DNA of 12,103 nt from an uncultured Rhodocyclaceae bacterium (GCA_900549295.1 URNG01000098.1:1-12103), one strand, 5' to 3'. Counted from the stretch's first letter, positions 1-5,716 are shown. The notes: generated from the sequence alone by a model not told the origin. Made by a program: numbers and translations.

Positions 1-412
1 CTGGCGGAATGCCAGCCGCCCCCGCCCCCGCCAGCAGCAGGCCGTGCTCCGGACAATACGGCGTGCCGGCGCGGGCGTAGAGCAGGCGCAGGTAATCGTG
101 GATTTCGGTGACGGTGCCGACGGTGGAGCGCGGGTTGTGGCTGGTCGCCTTCTGCTCGATGGAAATCGCGGGCGACAGACCTTCGATCAGATCGACGTCG
201 GGTTTTTCCATCAATTGCAGGAACTGCCGCGCATAGGCCGAGAGCGACTCGACGTAGCGCCGCTGCCCCTCGGCATAGAGCGTGTCGAACGCCAGCGAGG
301 ATTTGCCGGAACCGGAGAGGCCGGTAATCACGATCAACTGGTTGCGCGGCAGATCGAGGCTGATGTTTTTCAGGTTATGCGTGCGGGCGCCGCGAATGCG
401 CAGGGTGTCCAT
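1..412 (-). CDS. uvrA: UvrABC excinuclease subunit A, N-terminal fragment (cut by window edge)
   Basis: UvrA is the DNA-damage-recognition ATPase of nucleotide excision repair; it loads UvrB onto lesions as a UvrA2-UvrB complex. The first 137 residues are present. They show the signature UvrA start RGARTHNLKNI (residues 7-17), the Walker A loop GLSGSGKS (31-38), and the conserved stretches AFDTLYAEGQRRYVESLSAY (41-60), FLQLMEKPDVD (64-74), EGLSPAISIEQK (77-88) and NPRSTVGTVTEIHDYLRL (93-110). The start ATG (complement of 410-412) matches the usual family start, a short MD- lead into this motif. The gene continues beyond base 1. The last visible residues (about 124-137, Gly/Ala-rich) fit the family less well than the rest. 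The gene is divergent from the chemoreceptor at 687. No LexA box (CTGT-N8-ACAG) was found upstream, although uvrA is SOS-controlled in enterics. Confidence 0.96.
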   Translation of the reverse strand, partial: MDTLRIRGARTHNLKNISLDLPRNQLIVITGLSGSGKSSLAFDTLYAEGQRRYVESLSAYARQFLQLMEKPDVDLIEGLSPAISIEQKATSHNPRSTVGTVTEIHDYLRLLYARAGTPYCPEHGLLLAGAGAAGIPP

Positions 413-443
413 GAATCTTTCGGGCAGGTGGGGTAAAGGCGAA

Positions 444-449
444 ACTATA
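444..449 (-). promoter_or_regulatory. possible -10 element for uvrA
   Basis: On the minus strand this reads TATAGT, a 5/6 match to the sigma70 -10 box, placed so that transcription would start about 25 nt before the uvrA ATG. No TTGACA-like -35 is present at the right distance (the corresponding bases are C/A-rich), so the call is weak. Confidence 0.25.
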
Positions 450-513
450 CGCAAAAGCCCGTCGGGGTGGGGTGGCGGGCGGCAGCAGGTGTTTTTGATA
501 AATCAGAAAAAGA

Positions 514-541
514 TAAAAGTCATTGATTCAGACAGTGATAT
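514..541 (+). promoter_or_regulatory. candidate sigma28 (FliA) or extended -10 promoter for the chemoreceptor
   Basis: TAAA at 514-517 is followed after 16 nt by AGTGATAT (534-541), resembling the flagellar sigma28 pattern TAAA-N15-GCCGATAA with one extra spacer base and GATA conserved. The same place also reads as an extended -10 for sigma70, TGATATATT (536-544), without a good -35. Either would give a 5' leader of roughly 130-140 nt before the receptor start. Sigma28 control would suit a chemotaxis gene, but the -10 match outside GATA is partial. Confidence 0.35.
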
Positions 542-605
542 ATTAAATTTCGCACGCCGCAAGCCTTGACCGCAGGGTGACGCCCCGAGGGCGCGGCGGC
601 AGGAT

Positions 606-638
606 CGGCACGCCCGGAGGGAAAACCATGGCGTGCCG
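606..638 (+). promoter_or_regulatory. leader RNA hairpin presenting a Shine-Dalgarno in its loop
   Basis: CGGCACGCC (606-614) and GGCGTGCCG (630-638) are perfect reverse complements, giving a 9-bp GC-rich stem. The 15-nt loop (615-629) carries the strong Shine-Dalgarno GGAGGG (616-621) and the first two bases of the ATG at 628; the third base of that codon is the first base of the 3' stem. A GGA in a hairpin loop on a ribosome binding site is the known architecture of CsrA/RsmA targets. A second GGA (602-604, in CAGGAT) lies just before the stem. The structure is read directly; the regulator is inferred. Confidence 0.6.
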
Positions 639-690
639 CATCCACGACGGAAGCACACCACAGAGATACAGATACAGGGAGACAAAATGA
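628..690 (+). CDS. putative 20-aa leader peptide upstream of the chemoreceptor
   Basis: ATG at 628 follows a strong Shine-Dalgarno (GGAGGG, 616-621, 6-nt spacing) and opens a 20-codon frame, MACRIHDGSTPQRYRYRETK. Its TGA (688-690) overlaps the chemoreceptor ATG (687-689) in the arrangement AAAATGA, which commonly signals translational coupling. Three of its four arginines (residues 13, 15, 17) use AGA, AGA and AGG, codons that are uncommon in such a GC-rich genome, where CGC is frequent in neighbouring genes. The peptide resembles no family I know and has no membrane segment. It may act as a translated leader that exposes or occludes the receptor's own ribosome binding site. It could instead be chance: the frame is short and no conservation data are available. 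Confidence 0.4.
   Translation: MACRIHDGSTPQRYRYRETK
672..683 (+). promoter_or_regulatory. chemoreceptor Shine-Dalgarno overlapping a CsrA/RsmA-like site
   Basis: AGGGAG (676-681) lies 5 nt before the ATG at 687 and fixes that codon as the receptor start. The surrounding ATACAGGGAGAC matches the first nine positions of the CsrA SELEX consensus RUACARGGAUGU and fails at the last three. Binding there would block ribosome access. The preceding bases form a tandem GATACA repeat (665-676). Confidence 0.45.
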
Positions 691-2294
691 GTTTCAAAAC
701 CCGCATCGTGGCCGCCTTTCTGGCGGTGTTTGCTGTTTTTGTTCTGGCCACGGGTTTTGCCCTGTTCGGTCTGAATCAGGCAAAACACAGTTTCATCCAG
801 CACGTCGGGCATGACGTGGCCTTCGAGCGCGCGGTGGTCGGCATGTATTCGCAGGGCCTGCAAAGCGGGCAGGCGTTGCGCAACGTCACGCTCGATCCGG
901 CCAACAAGACGGGGCACGGCAATCTGGCAAAAGCGCTGGAAGAGTTCGACGGCCATCTGCAAACTGCCCAGACGCTGGCCAGCGGCCAGGCAGGGCAGCT
1001 CGAGATGCTGAAATCGGTGCAGTCACTGGCGAATGAGCGCCGGCAATTGATCGGCGAGGTCGTCAAACTCGCCGTGGATGGCGATCAGGCCGCTGCCGTC
1101 GCCTTGATCAACGGCAAGGAAACCCCGCTGTGGCGGCAGATCCGCACTTCGCTCATGGAAGAAATGAAGCGCTTGCAGGAAGCGCTGGAAGCTGCGAAAC
1201 ACAGCAATCTGAGCGGTATCGAACAGGCCGAGCGGTTCACCCTGCTGCTGGTGCTGGGCAGCGTGGTGGTGGCGATCGTGCTGCTGAGGCGCGTGTTGCG
1301 TACCTTGAGCCAGCAACTTGGTGCCGACCCGGCCGCAGTGCGCCAGATGGCGGAAATGGTGGCGGCAGGCGATTTGAGCCTTGCCATTCCGGCCTCCGAG
1401 CCCGGCAGCGTGATGGCGGCAATGGCCAGCATGCGCGAACGCCTCGCCGACATGGTGAGCGAGATTCACAACAATGCCGAGGGCTTGCTGCAGGCCGCGA
1501 ATACGCTGCAATCGGAAGCGGAGCAGGCGGCAGCGCGTTCCAGCGAGCAGAGCGAATCGGTGTCGGCAGTGGCCGCCGCGATGCAGGAAATGACGGTCGG
1601 TATCGGCCAGGTGACCGAGCATGCGAGCGAAGCGCGCACCTGTGCCGAAGAATCCGGCAATCTCTCGCGCCAGGGCGGCACGGCGGTCAATCGCGTGGTG
1701 CAGGGCATGGCCCAGGTGGCGGAATCCGTGACCGAATCGGCGCAGGTCATTGCCGCGCTGGAACGGGAATCGGAAAAAATCGCCGCCATCGTCGGCGTCA
1801 TCAAGGAAATCGCCGATCAAACCAACCTGCTCGCGCTGAATGCCGCCATCGAAGCCGCCCGCGCCGGCGAACAAGGCCGCGGTTTCGCCGTGGTGGCCGA
1901 CGAAGTGCGTAAACTGGCCGAACGCACCGCGCAATCGACCGTGGAGATCGCAACCACGGTGGACGTGGTGCGCAACGGCATCCAGAGCGGCGTTGGCCGC
2001 ATGGAAACCGGGGTGAAACTCGTCAATACCGAATCGGCGGACGTGGCCGAAGCCGGCAATACCATCACCACCTTGCAGGAATACGCCGGGCAGGTCGTGA
2101 GCGCGGTCAACCTGATCGGCGACGCCTTGGGCGAACAAAGCGCCGCCAGCAGCGAAATCGCCCGCCGGGTGGAAGTCATCGCCCAGATCAGCGAACAAAA
2201 CGCCGCCTCCGTCCAGCACAGCGCCGGCGCCGCCAGCGAACTCCAGCGTCTGGCGCAGGGATTGAGTGAGGTGGTGCGGTATTTTCGGGTGTGA
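687..2294 (+). CDS. methyl-accepting chemotaxis protein (two-TM chemoreceptor)
   Basis: A 535-residue inner-membrane chemoreceptor that would sense a periplasmic signal and control CheA through CheW. TM1 is about residues 7-29. A periplasmic helical domain (about 30-182) contains MYSQGLQSGQALRN (53-66) and DPANK (70-74). TM2 is about 183-201, followed by a HAMP-like segment (about 202-257) with AAGDLS but lacking the classical DEIG. The coiled-coil signalling domain has the conserved hairpin tip IADQTNLLALNAAIEAARAG (375-394), then EQGRGFAVVADEVRKLAERT. It ends at VVRYFRV with no NWETF-type CheR/CheB tether, so adaptation would need another receptor's tether or be tether-independent. The start at 687 has a good Shine-Dalgarno and puts a basic K-T-R before TM1; a GTG at 633 would add 18 hydrophilic residues and is less likely. 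The ligand cannot be inferred. Confidence 0.93.
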   Translation: MSFKTRIVAAFLAVFAVFVLATGFALFGLNQAKHSFIQHVGHDVAFERAVVGMYSQGLQSGQALRNVTLDPANKTGHGNLAKALEEFDGHLQTAQTLASGQAGQLEMLKSVQSLANERRQLIGEVVKLAVDGDQAAAVALINGKETPLWRQIRTSLMEEMKRLQEALEAAKHSNLSGIEQAERFTLLLVLGSVVVAIVLLRRVLRTLSQQLGADPAAVRQMAEMVAAGDLSLAIPASEPGSVMAAMASMRERLADMVSEIHNNAEGLLQAANTLQSEAEQAAARSSEQSESVSAVAAAMQEMTVGIGQVTEHASEARTCAEESGNLSRQGGTAVNRVVQGMAQVAESVTESAQVIAALERESEKIAAIVGVIKEIADQTNLLALNAAIEAARAGEQGRGFAVVADEVRKLAERTAQSTVEIATTVDVVRNGIQSGVGRMETGVKLVNTESADVAEAGNTITTLQEYAGQVVSAVNLIGDALGEQSAASSEIARRVEVIAQISEQNAASVQHSAGAASELQRLAQGLSEVVRYFRV

Positions 2295-2309
2295 GGTATC
2301 GGGGGCGGG

Positions 2310-2347
2310 CTACGCTACGGTTCCCTCGTAGTATGGCTCCCTCGTAG
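2310..2347 (+). repeat. nested short direct and inverted repeats
   Basis: Two copies of GGYTCCCTCGTAG (2319-2331 and 2335-2347, one mismatch) have a 16-bp period. They are preceded by two adjacent CTACG copies (2310-2314, 2315-2319). Each CTACG is the reverse complement of the CGTAG that ends a repeat copy, so the element can fold as two nested 5-bp stems. It lies just after the chemoreceptor stop. No T-run follows, so it is not a standard intrinsic terminator; it could be a remnant of an intergenic repeat family. Confidence 0.5.
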
Positions 2348-2370
2348 GGGCGCGATCCGTACAGGCGAAG

Positions 2371-2399
2371 CAAGAAAAAGTAAGACGCGCCGCAGCGCG
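2371..2399 (-). terminator. possible intrinsic terminator of the kinase-PP2C-rph-rdgB operon
   Basis: Read on the minus strand, a 5-bp GC stem (CGCGC / GCGCG, 2386-2399, 4-nt loop) is followed directly by TCTTACTTTTTC. It lies about 85 nt beyond the rdgB stop, at the convergent end of the operon. The stem is short, so strength is uncertain. Confidence 0.4.
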
Positions 2400-2456
2400 G
2401 AAAACGGTGGTAAAACAAAGAAAACGCCTGTAATCGGTGCCTTGTATGGAGATGTG

Positions 2457-2486
2457 TAACGGCGGCCGTGTCGCTGAAGGCCGTTA
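2457..2486. repeat. 7-bp inverted repeat over the rdgB stop codon
   Basis: TAACGGC (2457-2463) and GCCGTTA (2480-2486) are perfect reverse complements around a 16-nt loop. The right arm includes the rdgB stop codon (complement of 2484-2486). No T-run follows on either strand, so termination is unlikely; it might stabilise the transcript end. Confidence 0.35.
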
Positions 2487-3071
2487 TTCCCCCGCCAGCC
2501 GCGCCAGCAATTTTTCCATTGCCTGTCCCCGATGCGAAAGTCGGTTTTTCAGTTCGGCATCCAGTTCGGCGGCGGTTTGCCCAAGTGCCGGGATGTAGAA
2601 CAGCGGGTCGTAGCCGAAGCCGGCGGCGCCGCGTTGTTCCTGCAGGATTTCACCGTGCCACTCGCCTTCGGCGATGAGGGGCTGCGGGTCGTCGGCGTGG
2701 CGGCAGAGCACCAGGCAACTGACGAAGTGGGCGCGGCGGTCGTCGGCGTGGGCGAGGTCGGCGAGCAGTTTTTCGTTGTTGCGCGCATCCGATTTCGGTT
2801 CGCCGGCGTAGCGGGCGGAGACAACGCCCGGTGCGCCGCCGAGCGAGCGCACGCACAGGCCGGAATCGTCGGCCAGCGCGGGCAGGCCGCTCAGGCGGGC
2901 GGCGTGGCGGGCTTTGGCGAGGGCGTTTTCGACGAAGGTGGGGTGCGGTTCCTCGGCTTCCGGGATGTTCAGTTCGCCTTGAGGAATCAGGGTGTAGCCC
3001 AAGGGGGCGAGCAGGGCGTCCAGTTCCTTGAGTTTTTTGGCGTTGTTCGAGGCCAGAACGAGTTTTTTCAT
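2484..3071 (-). CDS. rdgB: dITP/XTP pyrophosphatase (RdgB/HAM1 family)
   Basis: Cytoplasmic Mg-dependent house-cleaning enzyme that hydrolyses dITP, ITP and XTP to monophosphates and pyrophosphate, keeping deaminated purines out of DNA and RNA. At 195 residues it has the usual family length. Visible motifs are the N-terminal LVLASNNAKKLKEL (4-17) with the nucleotide-binding SNN, FVEN (46-49), the metal/catalytic ADDSGL (67-72), the substrate loop GFGYDPLF (151-158) and the C-terminal SHRGQAM (179-185). Its ATG overlaps the rph TGA by 4 bp (ATGA), so it is probably translated by coupling as last gene of the operon. In many proteobacteria hemW follows; here the next gene is a convergent chemoreceptor. 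Confidence 0.96.
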   Translation of the reverse strand: MKKLVLASNNAKKLKELDALLAPLGYTLIPQGELNIPEAEEPHPTFVENALAKARHAARLSGLPALADDSGLCVRSLGGAPGVVSARYAGEPKSDARNNEKLLADLAHADDRRAHFVSCLVLCRHADDPQPLIAEGEWHGEILQEQRGAAGFGYDPLFYIPALGQTAAELDAELKNRLSHRGQAMEKLLARLAGE

Positions 3072-3784
3072 GAAGCGAGCGCCTGTTCCTGCGCGGCAAT
3101 CAACTGGCGGATACCGGCCTGGGCGAGGTCGAGCAGGGTGTTCATTTCCGTGCGGGAAAACGGCGCGCCTTCGGCGGTGCCTTGTACTTCGACCAGACCG
3201 CCGTTGCCGGTCATGACGACGTTCATGTCGGTGTCGCAGGCGGAGTCTTCCGGGTAATCGAGATCAAGCACCGGGCTACCTTGGTAGATGCCGACCGAGA
3301 CGGCGGCGATGTGGTCGGTGAGCGGATTGGCAGGGAGTTTGCCGTTGCGCACCAGGGTTTCGCAGGCGTCGTGCAGAGCGATCCAGGCGCCGGTAATGGC
3401 AGCGCAGCGGGTGCCGCCGTCGGCTTGCAGGACGTCGCAATCGAGCGTGATCTGGCGCTCACCGAGCGCTTTGAGGTTGGTGACGGCGCGCAGCGAGCGG
3501 CCGATCAGGCGCTGGATTTCCTGGGTGCGCCCGCTCTGCTTGCCCTTGGCCGCTTCGCGCGCCATGCGGCTGTGGGTGGAGCGCGGCAGCATGCCGTATT
3601 CGGCTGTCACCCAGCCCTGACCCTTGCCGCGCAGGAAGGGCGGCAGGCTTTCTTCGACGGAAGCGGTGCACAGCACGCGGGTGTTGCCCATTTCGATGAG
3701 CACCGAGCCTTCGGCGTGGCAGGTGAAGGCGCGGGTGATTTTGAGCGGGCGCAGTTGATCCGCGAGGCGCTGGCTGGGTCGCAT
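3068..3784 (-). CDS. rph: ribonuclease PH
   Basis: Phosphate-dependent 3'-5' exoribonuclease that trims tRNA precursor 3' ends and forms a hexameric ring. The 238-residue length is normal. Motifs include MRPSQRLADQLRPL (1-14), GSVLIEMGNTRVLCTA (26-41), GKGQGWVTAEYGMLPRST (53-70), SGRTQEIQRLIGRSLRA (84-100) with RNA-contacting arginines, the phosphate-binding ADGGTR (121-126), and DLDYPEDSACDTDMN (174-188) with the metal-site aspartates. The complete C-terminus argues against an E. coli K-12-like rph frameshift. An AAGGAAA ribosome binding site overlaps the PP2C stop (complement of 3789-3796), only 9 bp from the start. The gene is therefore transcribed with the kinase/phosphatase pair and translationally linked to rdgB. 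Confidence 0.96.
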   Translation of the reverse strand: MRPSQRLADQLRPLKITRAFTCHAEGSVLIEMGNTRVLCTASVEESLPPFLRGKGQGWVTAEYGMLPRSTHSRMAREAAKGKQSGRTQEIQRLIGRSLRAVTNLKALGERQITLDCDVLQADGGTRCAAITGAWIALHDACETLVRNGKLPANPLTDHIAAVSVGIYQGSPVLDLDYPEDSACDTDMNVVMTGNGGLVEVQGTAEGAPFSRTEMNTLLDLAQAGIRQLIAAQEQALAS

Positions 3785-3793
3785 GGGGTTTCC

Positions 3794-4714
3794 TTAAATT
3801 TTGCCGGGTTTGAATTTGTCGATGGCGGCGCGGATTTCCTCGATCGCCGCTTCGATTTCGTCTTCGCTGAGGTCGCTCTTGTAATTCGGGTTGCGCCCGA
3901 ATTCGTCGAGGCGGGTGGTGACTTCGCTCAGGCCCATGGTGTGGGTGGAAATCAGGCTGCTTTCCGGTTCGACGTAACCGTCTTCCCAGCGCACGACGAC
4001 CAGGGAGAGATTGTCGGCGCGCGGCCCGCCCAGCTTTTCGGCGTGCGTCATGATTTTGGGCAGCGCGGTGAGCAGGTTGGCGTCTTTCAGTTTGCCGGCG
4101 ATGAGATCGCCCGGAATCACGCCCCACAGGCCGTCGGTGCACAGGAGCAGGATGTCGTCGCGCTCCAGGGGGGTTTTGCGGGAGAGGTCGATTTCCGGGG
4201 GCGATGGGCTGCCCAGGCAACTGTAGATTTTGTTGCGGTCCGGGTGGGTGGCGGCCTGTTGTTCGGTGATCAGCCCTTCTTCGAGCAGCAGGCGGATGCG
4301 GGAATGGTCCTTGGTCTGCGCCATGACTCGCCCGTTACGCAGGAGATAGAGGCGCGAATCGCCGACGTGCGCCCAATAGGCGATGTTGTCCTGCACCAGG
4401 CAGGCGACGCAGGTGGTGCGCGGCGCTTCGTTCATCTGGTGGCGCTCGACGTAATCGAGTATGGCCAGATGCGCCCGGCTCATGCCTTGCTGCAGGAAGC
4501 CGAACGGATCGGCCAGCCGGGGCTGGGCGGTTTCCTGGAAGGCGTCGGCAAAGGTCTGCACGGCAATTTGCGCGGCGATTTCACCGTAATGGTGGCCGCC
4601 CATGCCGTCGGCGACCACCATCAGCAGGGCGTCGCGCGAATAGCAGTAGGTGGTGCGGTCTTCGTTGTTGGCACGCCCACCCTGGCGGCTGTCCTGATAG
4701 ATGGTGAATTTCAT
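3794..4714 (-). CDS. PP2C-type Ser/Thr protein phosphatase
   Basis: A 306-residue soluble Mn/Mg-dependent phosphatase of the PPM family, expected to remove phosphate from Ser/Thr of the partner kinase and its substrates. The PP2C core (about 1-246) contains QGGRANNEDR (11-20), ADGMGG (35-40), VGDSRLYLLR (117-126), LLCTDGLWG (190-198) and ADNLSLVV (233-240). These give the metal aspartates D19, D36, D194 and D234. A tail of about 60 residues (247-306) follows, not part of the core; its end (282-300) is acidic, alanine/isoleucine-rich and probably helical. The ATG overlaps the kinase TGA by 4 bp (ATGA), which sets the start and suggests near-equal synthesis. The same frame stays open upstream through the kinase gene, but that stretch is antigenic noise with no PP2C homology. 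It resembles the PppA phosphatases of type VI secretion, but no secretion genes are nearby. Confidence 0.93.
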   Translation of the reverse strand: MKFTIYQDSRQGGRANNEDRTTYCYSRDALLMVVADGMGGHHYGEIAAQIAVQTFADAFQETAQPRLADPFGFLQQGMSRAHLAILDYVERHQMNEAPRTTCVACLVQDNIAYWAHVGDSRLYLLRNGRVMAQTKDHSRIRLLLEEGLITEQQAATHPDRNKIYSCLGSPSPPEIDLSRKTPLERDDILLLCTDGLWGVIPGDLIAGKLKDANLLTALPKIMTHAEKLGGPRADNLSLVVVRWEDGYVEPESSLISTHTMGLSEVTTRLDEFGRNPNYKSDLSEDEIEAAIEEIRAAIDKFKPGKI

Positions 4715-5655
4715 CGGCGGCTGGTCCGGAGACGGTTGACGAAACGGCCCATCCAGCTTTCCTTGCGGGTGCTTGGCGGCTGCGCTTCGGCAACCAGGGC
4801 TTTCTGCAGGGAAAAGACGCTTTGCGGGCGATAGAGGTGATTGAGGCTCATGCACCAGTCGATGATTTCCAGCAGGCGGTCGGAATACTTGCCTTCCCAG
4901 CGCACCATGGCGGGGATCAACTGGTCTTTTTTCAGGCGCTCGTCCGCTGGCTGCGGCGCGGCGCCGGCCAGGCAGGCGTACATCGAGGCGCCGACGCTGT
5001 AGATGTCGCTCCACGGTCCGAGGTGCTTGCGCTCGCCATAGTGTTCCGGCGAGGCGAAGCCCGGGGTGTACATCGGCTTGAGCATGGGCTGATCGCTGGT
5101 CAAGGTTTGCCGGGCCGCGCCGAAATCGATGAGCACCGGCGTCAGATCGCTGCGCAGATAGATATTGGCGGGCTTGAGGTCCAGGTGCAGCAGCTTGTTG
5201 GTGTGCACTTCGCGCAGGCCGTTCAGCATGCGGGTGAACACGCCGCGCATGAAACGCTCGGACAATTTGCCGTGGTGCCGGCGGATGTGCTCCTGCAGGG
5301 TGCAGCCGTGCTCGTATTCCATCACCATGTACACGGTATCGTTGGCTCGGAAGAAGTTCTGCACCCGCACCACGTTCGGGTGCGACAGCATGGCTAACGC
5401 CCGGCCTTCCTCGAAAAAGCATTTCATGCCGTAGCGAAAGGCGGCCAGATGGTCTTCCGTAATCACCGGGCGGGTTTCGCCGTTGGCGCGCAAGGCGAGT
5501 GTATTGGGCAGGTATTCCTTGATGGCGACTTCCTTGCCTTCCGGGTTGGCGGCCAGGTACACGATGGAAAAACCGCCCAGCGAGAGCTGGCGTTTGATGG
5601 TGTACTCTTCCAGGGCGAAGCCGCTGGGCAGGGGGGCGTTGGCTTGTTCCGCCAT
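4711..5655 (-). CDS. soluble Hanks-type Ser/Thr protein kinase
   Basis: A 314-residue eukaryotic-like protein kinase. The P-loop LSLGGFSIVY (24-33) has Ser in place of the first and third glycines of GxGxxG. VAIK (43-46) supplies the ATP lysine K46, with a helix-C glutamate near 82-83. The catalytic loop is HLDLKPANI (157-165), with D159, K161 and N164; Leu replaces Arg of HRD, so it is a non-RD kinase. DFG is 177-179, the P+1 region YTPGFASPEHY (196-206), and WSDIYSVG (215-222) is subdomain IX. No membrane segment, PASTA, FHA or other sensor domain follows; the C-terminus is basic (RFVNRLRTSRR). It heads the kinase-PP2C-rph-rdgB operon behind a promoter candidate at 5716-5688, divergent from yicC. 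The substrate is unknown. Confidence 0.93.
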   Translation of the reverse strand: MAEQANAPLPSGFALEEYTIKRQLSLGGFSIVYLAANPEGKEVAIKEYLPNTLALRANGETRPVITEDHLAAFRYGMKCFFEEGRALAMLSHPNVVRVQNFFRANDTVYMVMEYEHGCTLQEHIRRHHGKLSERFMRGVFTRMLNGLREVHTNKLLHLDLKPANIYLRSDLTPVLIDFGAARQTLTSDQPMLKPMYTPGFASPEHYGERKHLGPWSDIYSVGASMYACLAGAAPQPADERLKKDQLIPAMVRWEGKYSDRLLEIIDWCMSLNHLYRPQSVFSLQKALVAEAQPPSTRKESWMGRFVNRLRTSRR

Positions 5656-5687
5656 GGATCTCGCGGTTATGATGCAATCAAGCGGCC

Positions 5688-5716
5688 ATTGTCGGTCGTG
5701 TTGCCCGCCCTGTAAA
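5688..5716 (-). promoter_or_regulatory. sigma70-like promoter for the kinase-PP2C-rph-rdgB operon
   Basis: On the minus strand TTTACA (5716-5711, 5/6 to TTGACA) is followed after exactly 17 nt by GACAAT (5693-5688, 4/6 to TATAAT). Transcription would start near 5681, leaving a leader of about 26 nt before the kinase ATG. The divergent yicC promoter is not clear; its own candidate in this gap would start too close to its ribosome binding site. Confidence 0.45.

Noticed and set aside
413..513. LexA (SOS) box upstream of uvrA
   Set aside because: No CTGT-N8-ACAG arrangement was found on either strand between 413 and 545.
581..593. CGCCC-CGA-GGGCG hairpin as an intrinsic terminator
   Set aside because: The 5-bp stem is followed by G/C-rich sequence, not Ts, on either strand.
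633..686. Earlier GTG start for the first chemoreceptor
   Set aside because: It would add 18 hydrophilic residues before TM1 and its start lies in the 3' stem of the hairpin; the ATG at 687 has a well-spaced AGGGAG.
1023..2219. 398-codon minus-strand frame opposite the first chemoreceptor
   Set aside because: His/Gly/Ala-rich antisense shadow of a gene with clear MCP motifs.
3182..4834. 550-codon open frame on the plus strand opposite rph, PP2C and the kinase
   Set aside because: Mirror frame of genes carrying complete catalytic motifs; its translation resembles no family.
3794..5677. A kinase-phosphatase fusion: the PP2C frame is open upstream to 5677
   Set aside because: Upstream of 4714 this frame has no homology; the kinase is encoded in a different frame with intact motifs and its own stop, and the ATGA overlap explains the arrangement.
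5689..5716. yicC promoter TTGTCG-N16-TGTAAA on the plus strand
   Set aside because: The predicted start near 5723 would fall within the ribosome binding site AAAGAGG, leaving no usable leader; the same bases read better as the divergent kinase promoter.
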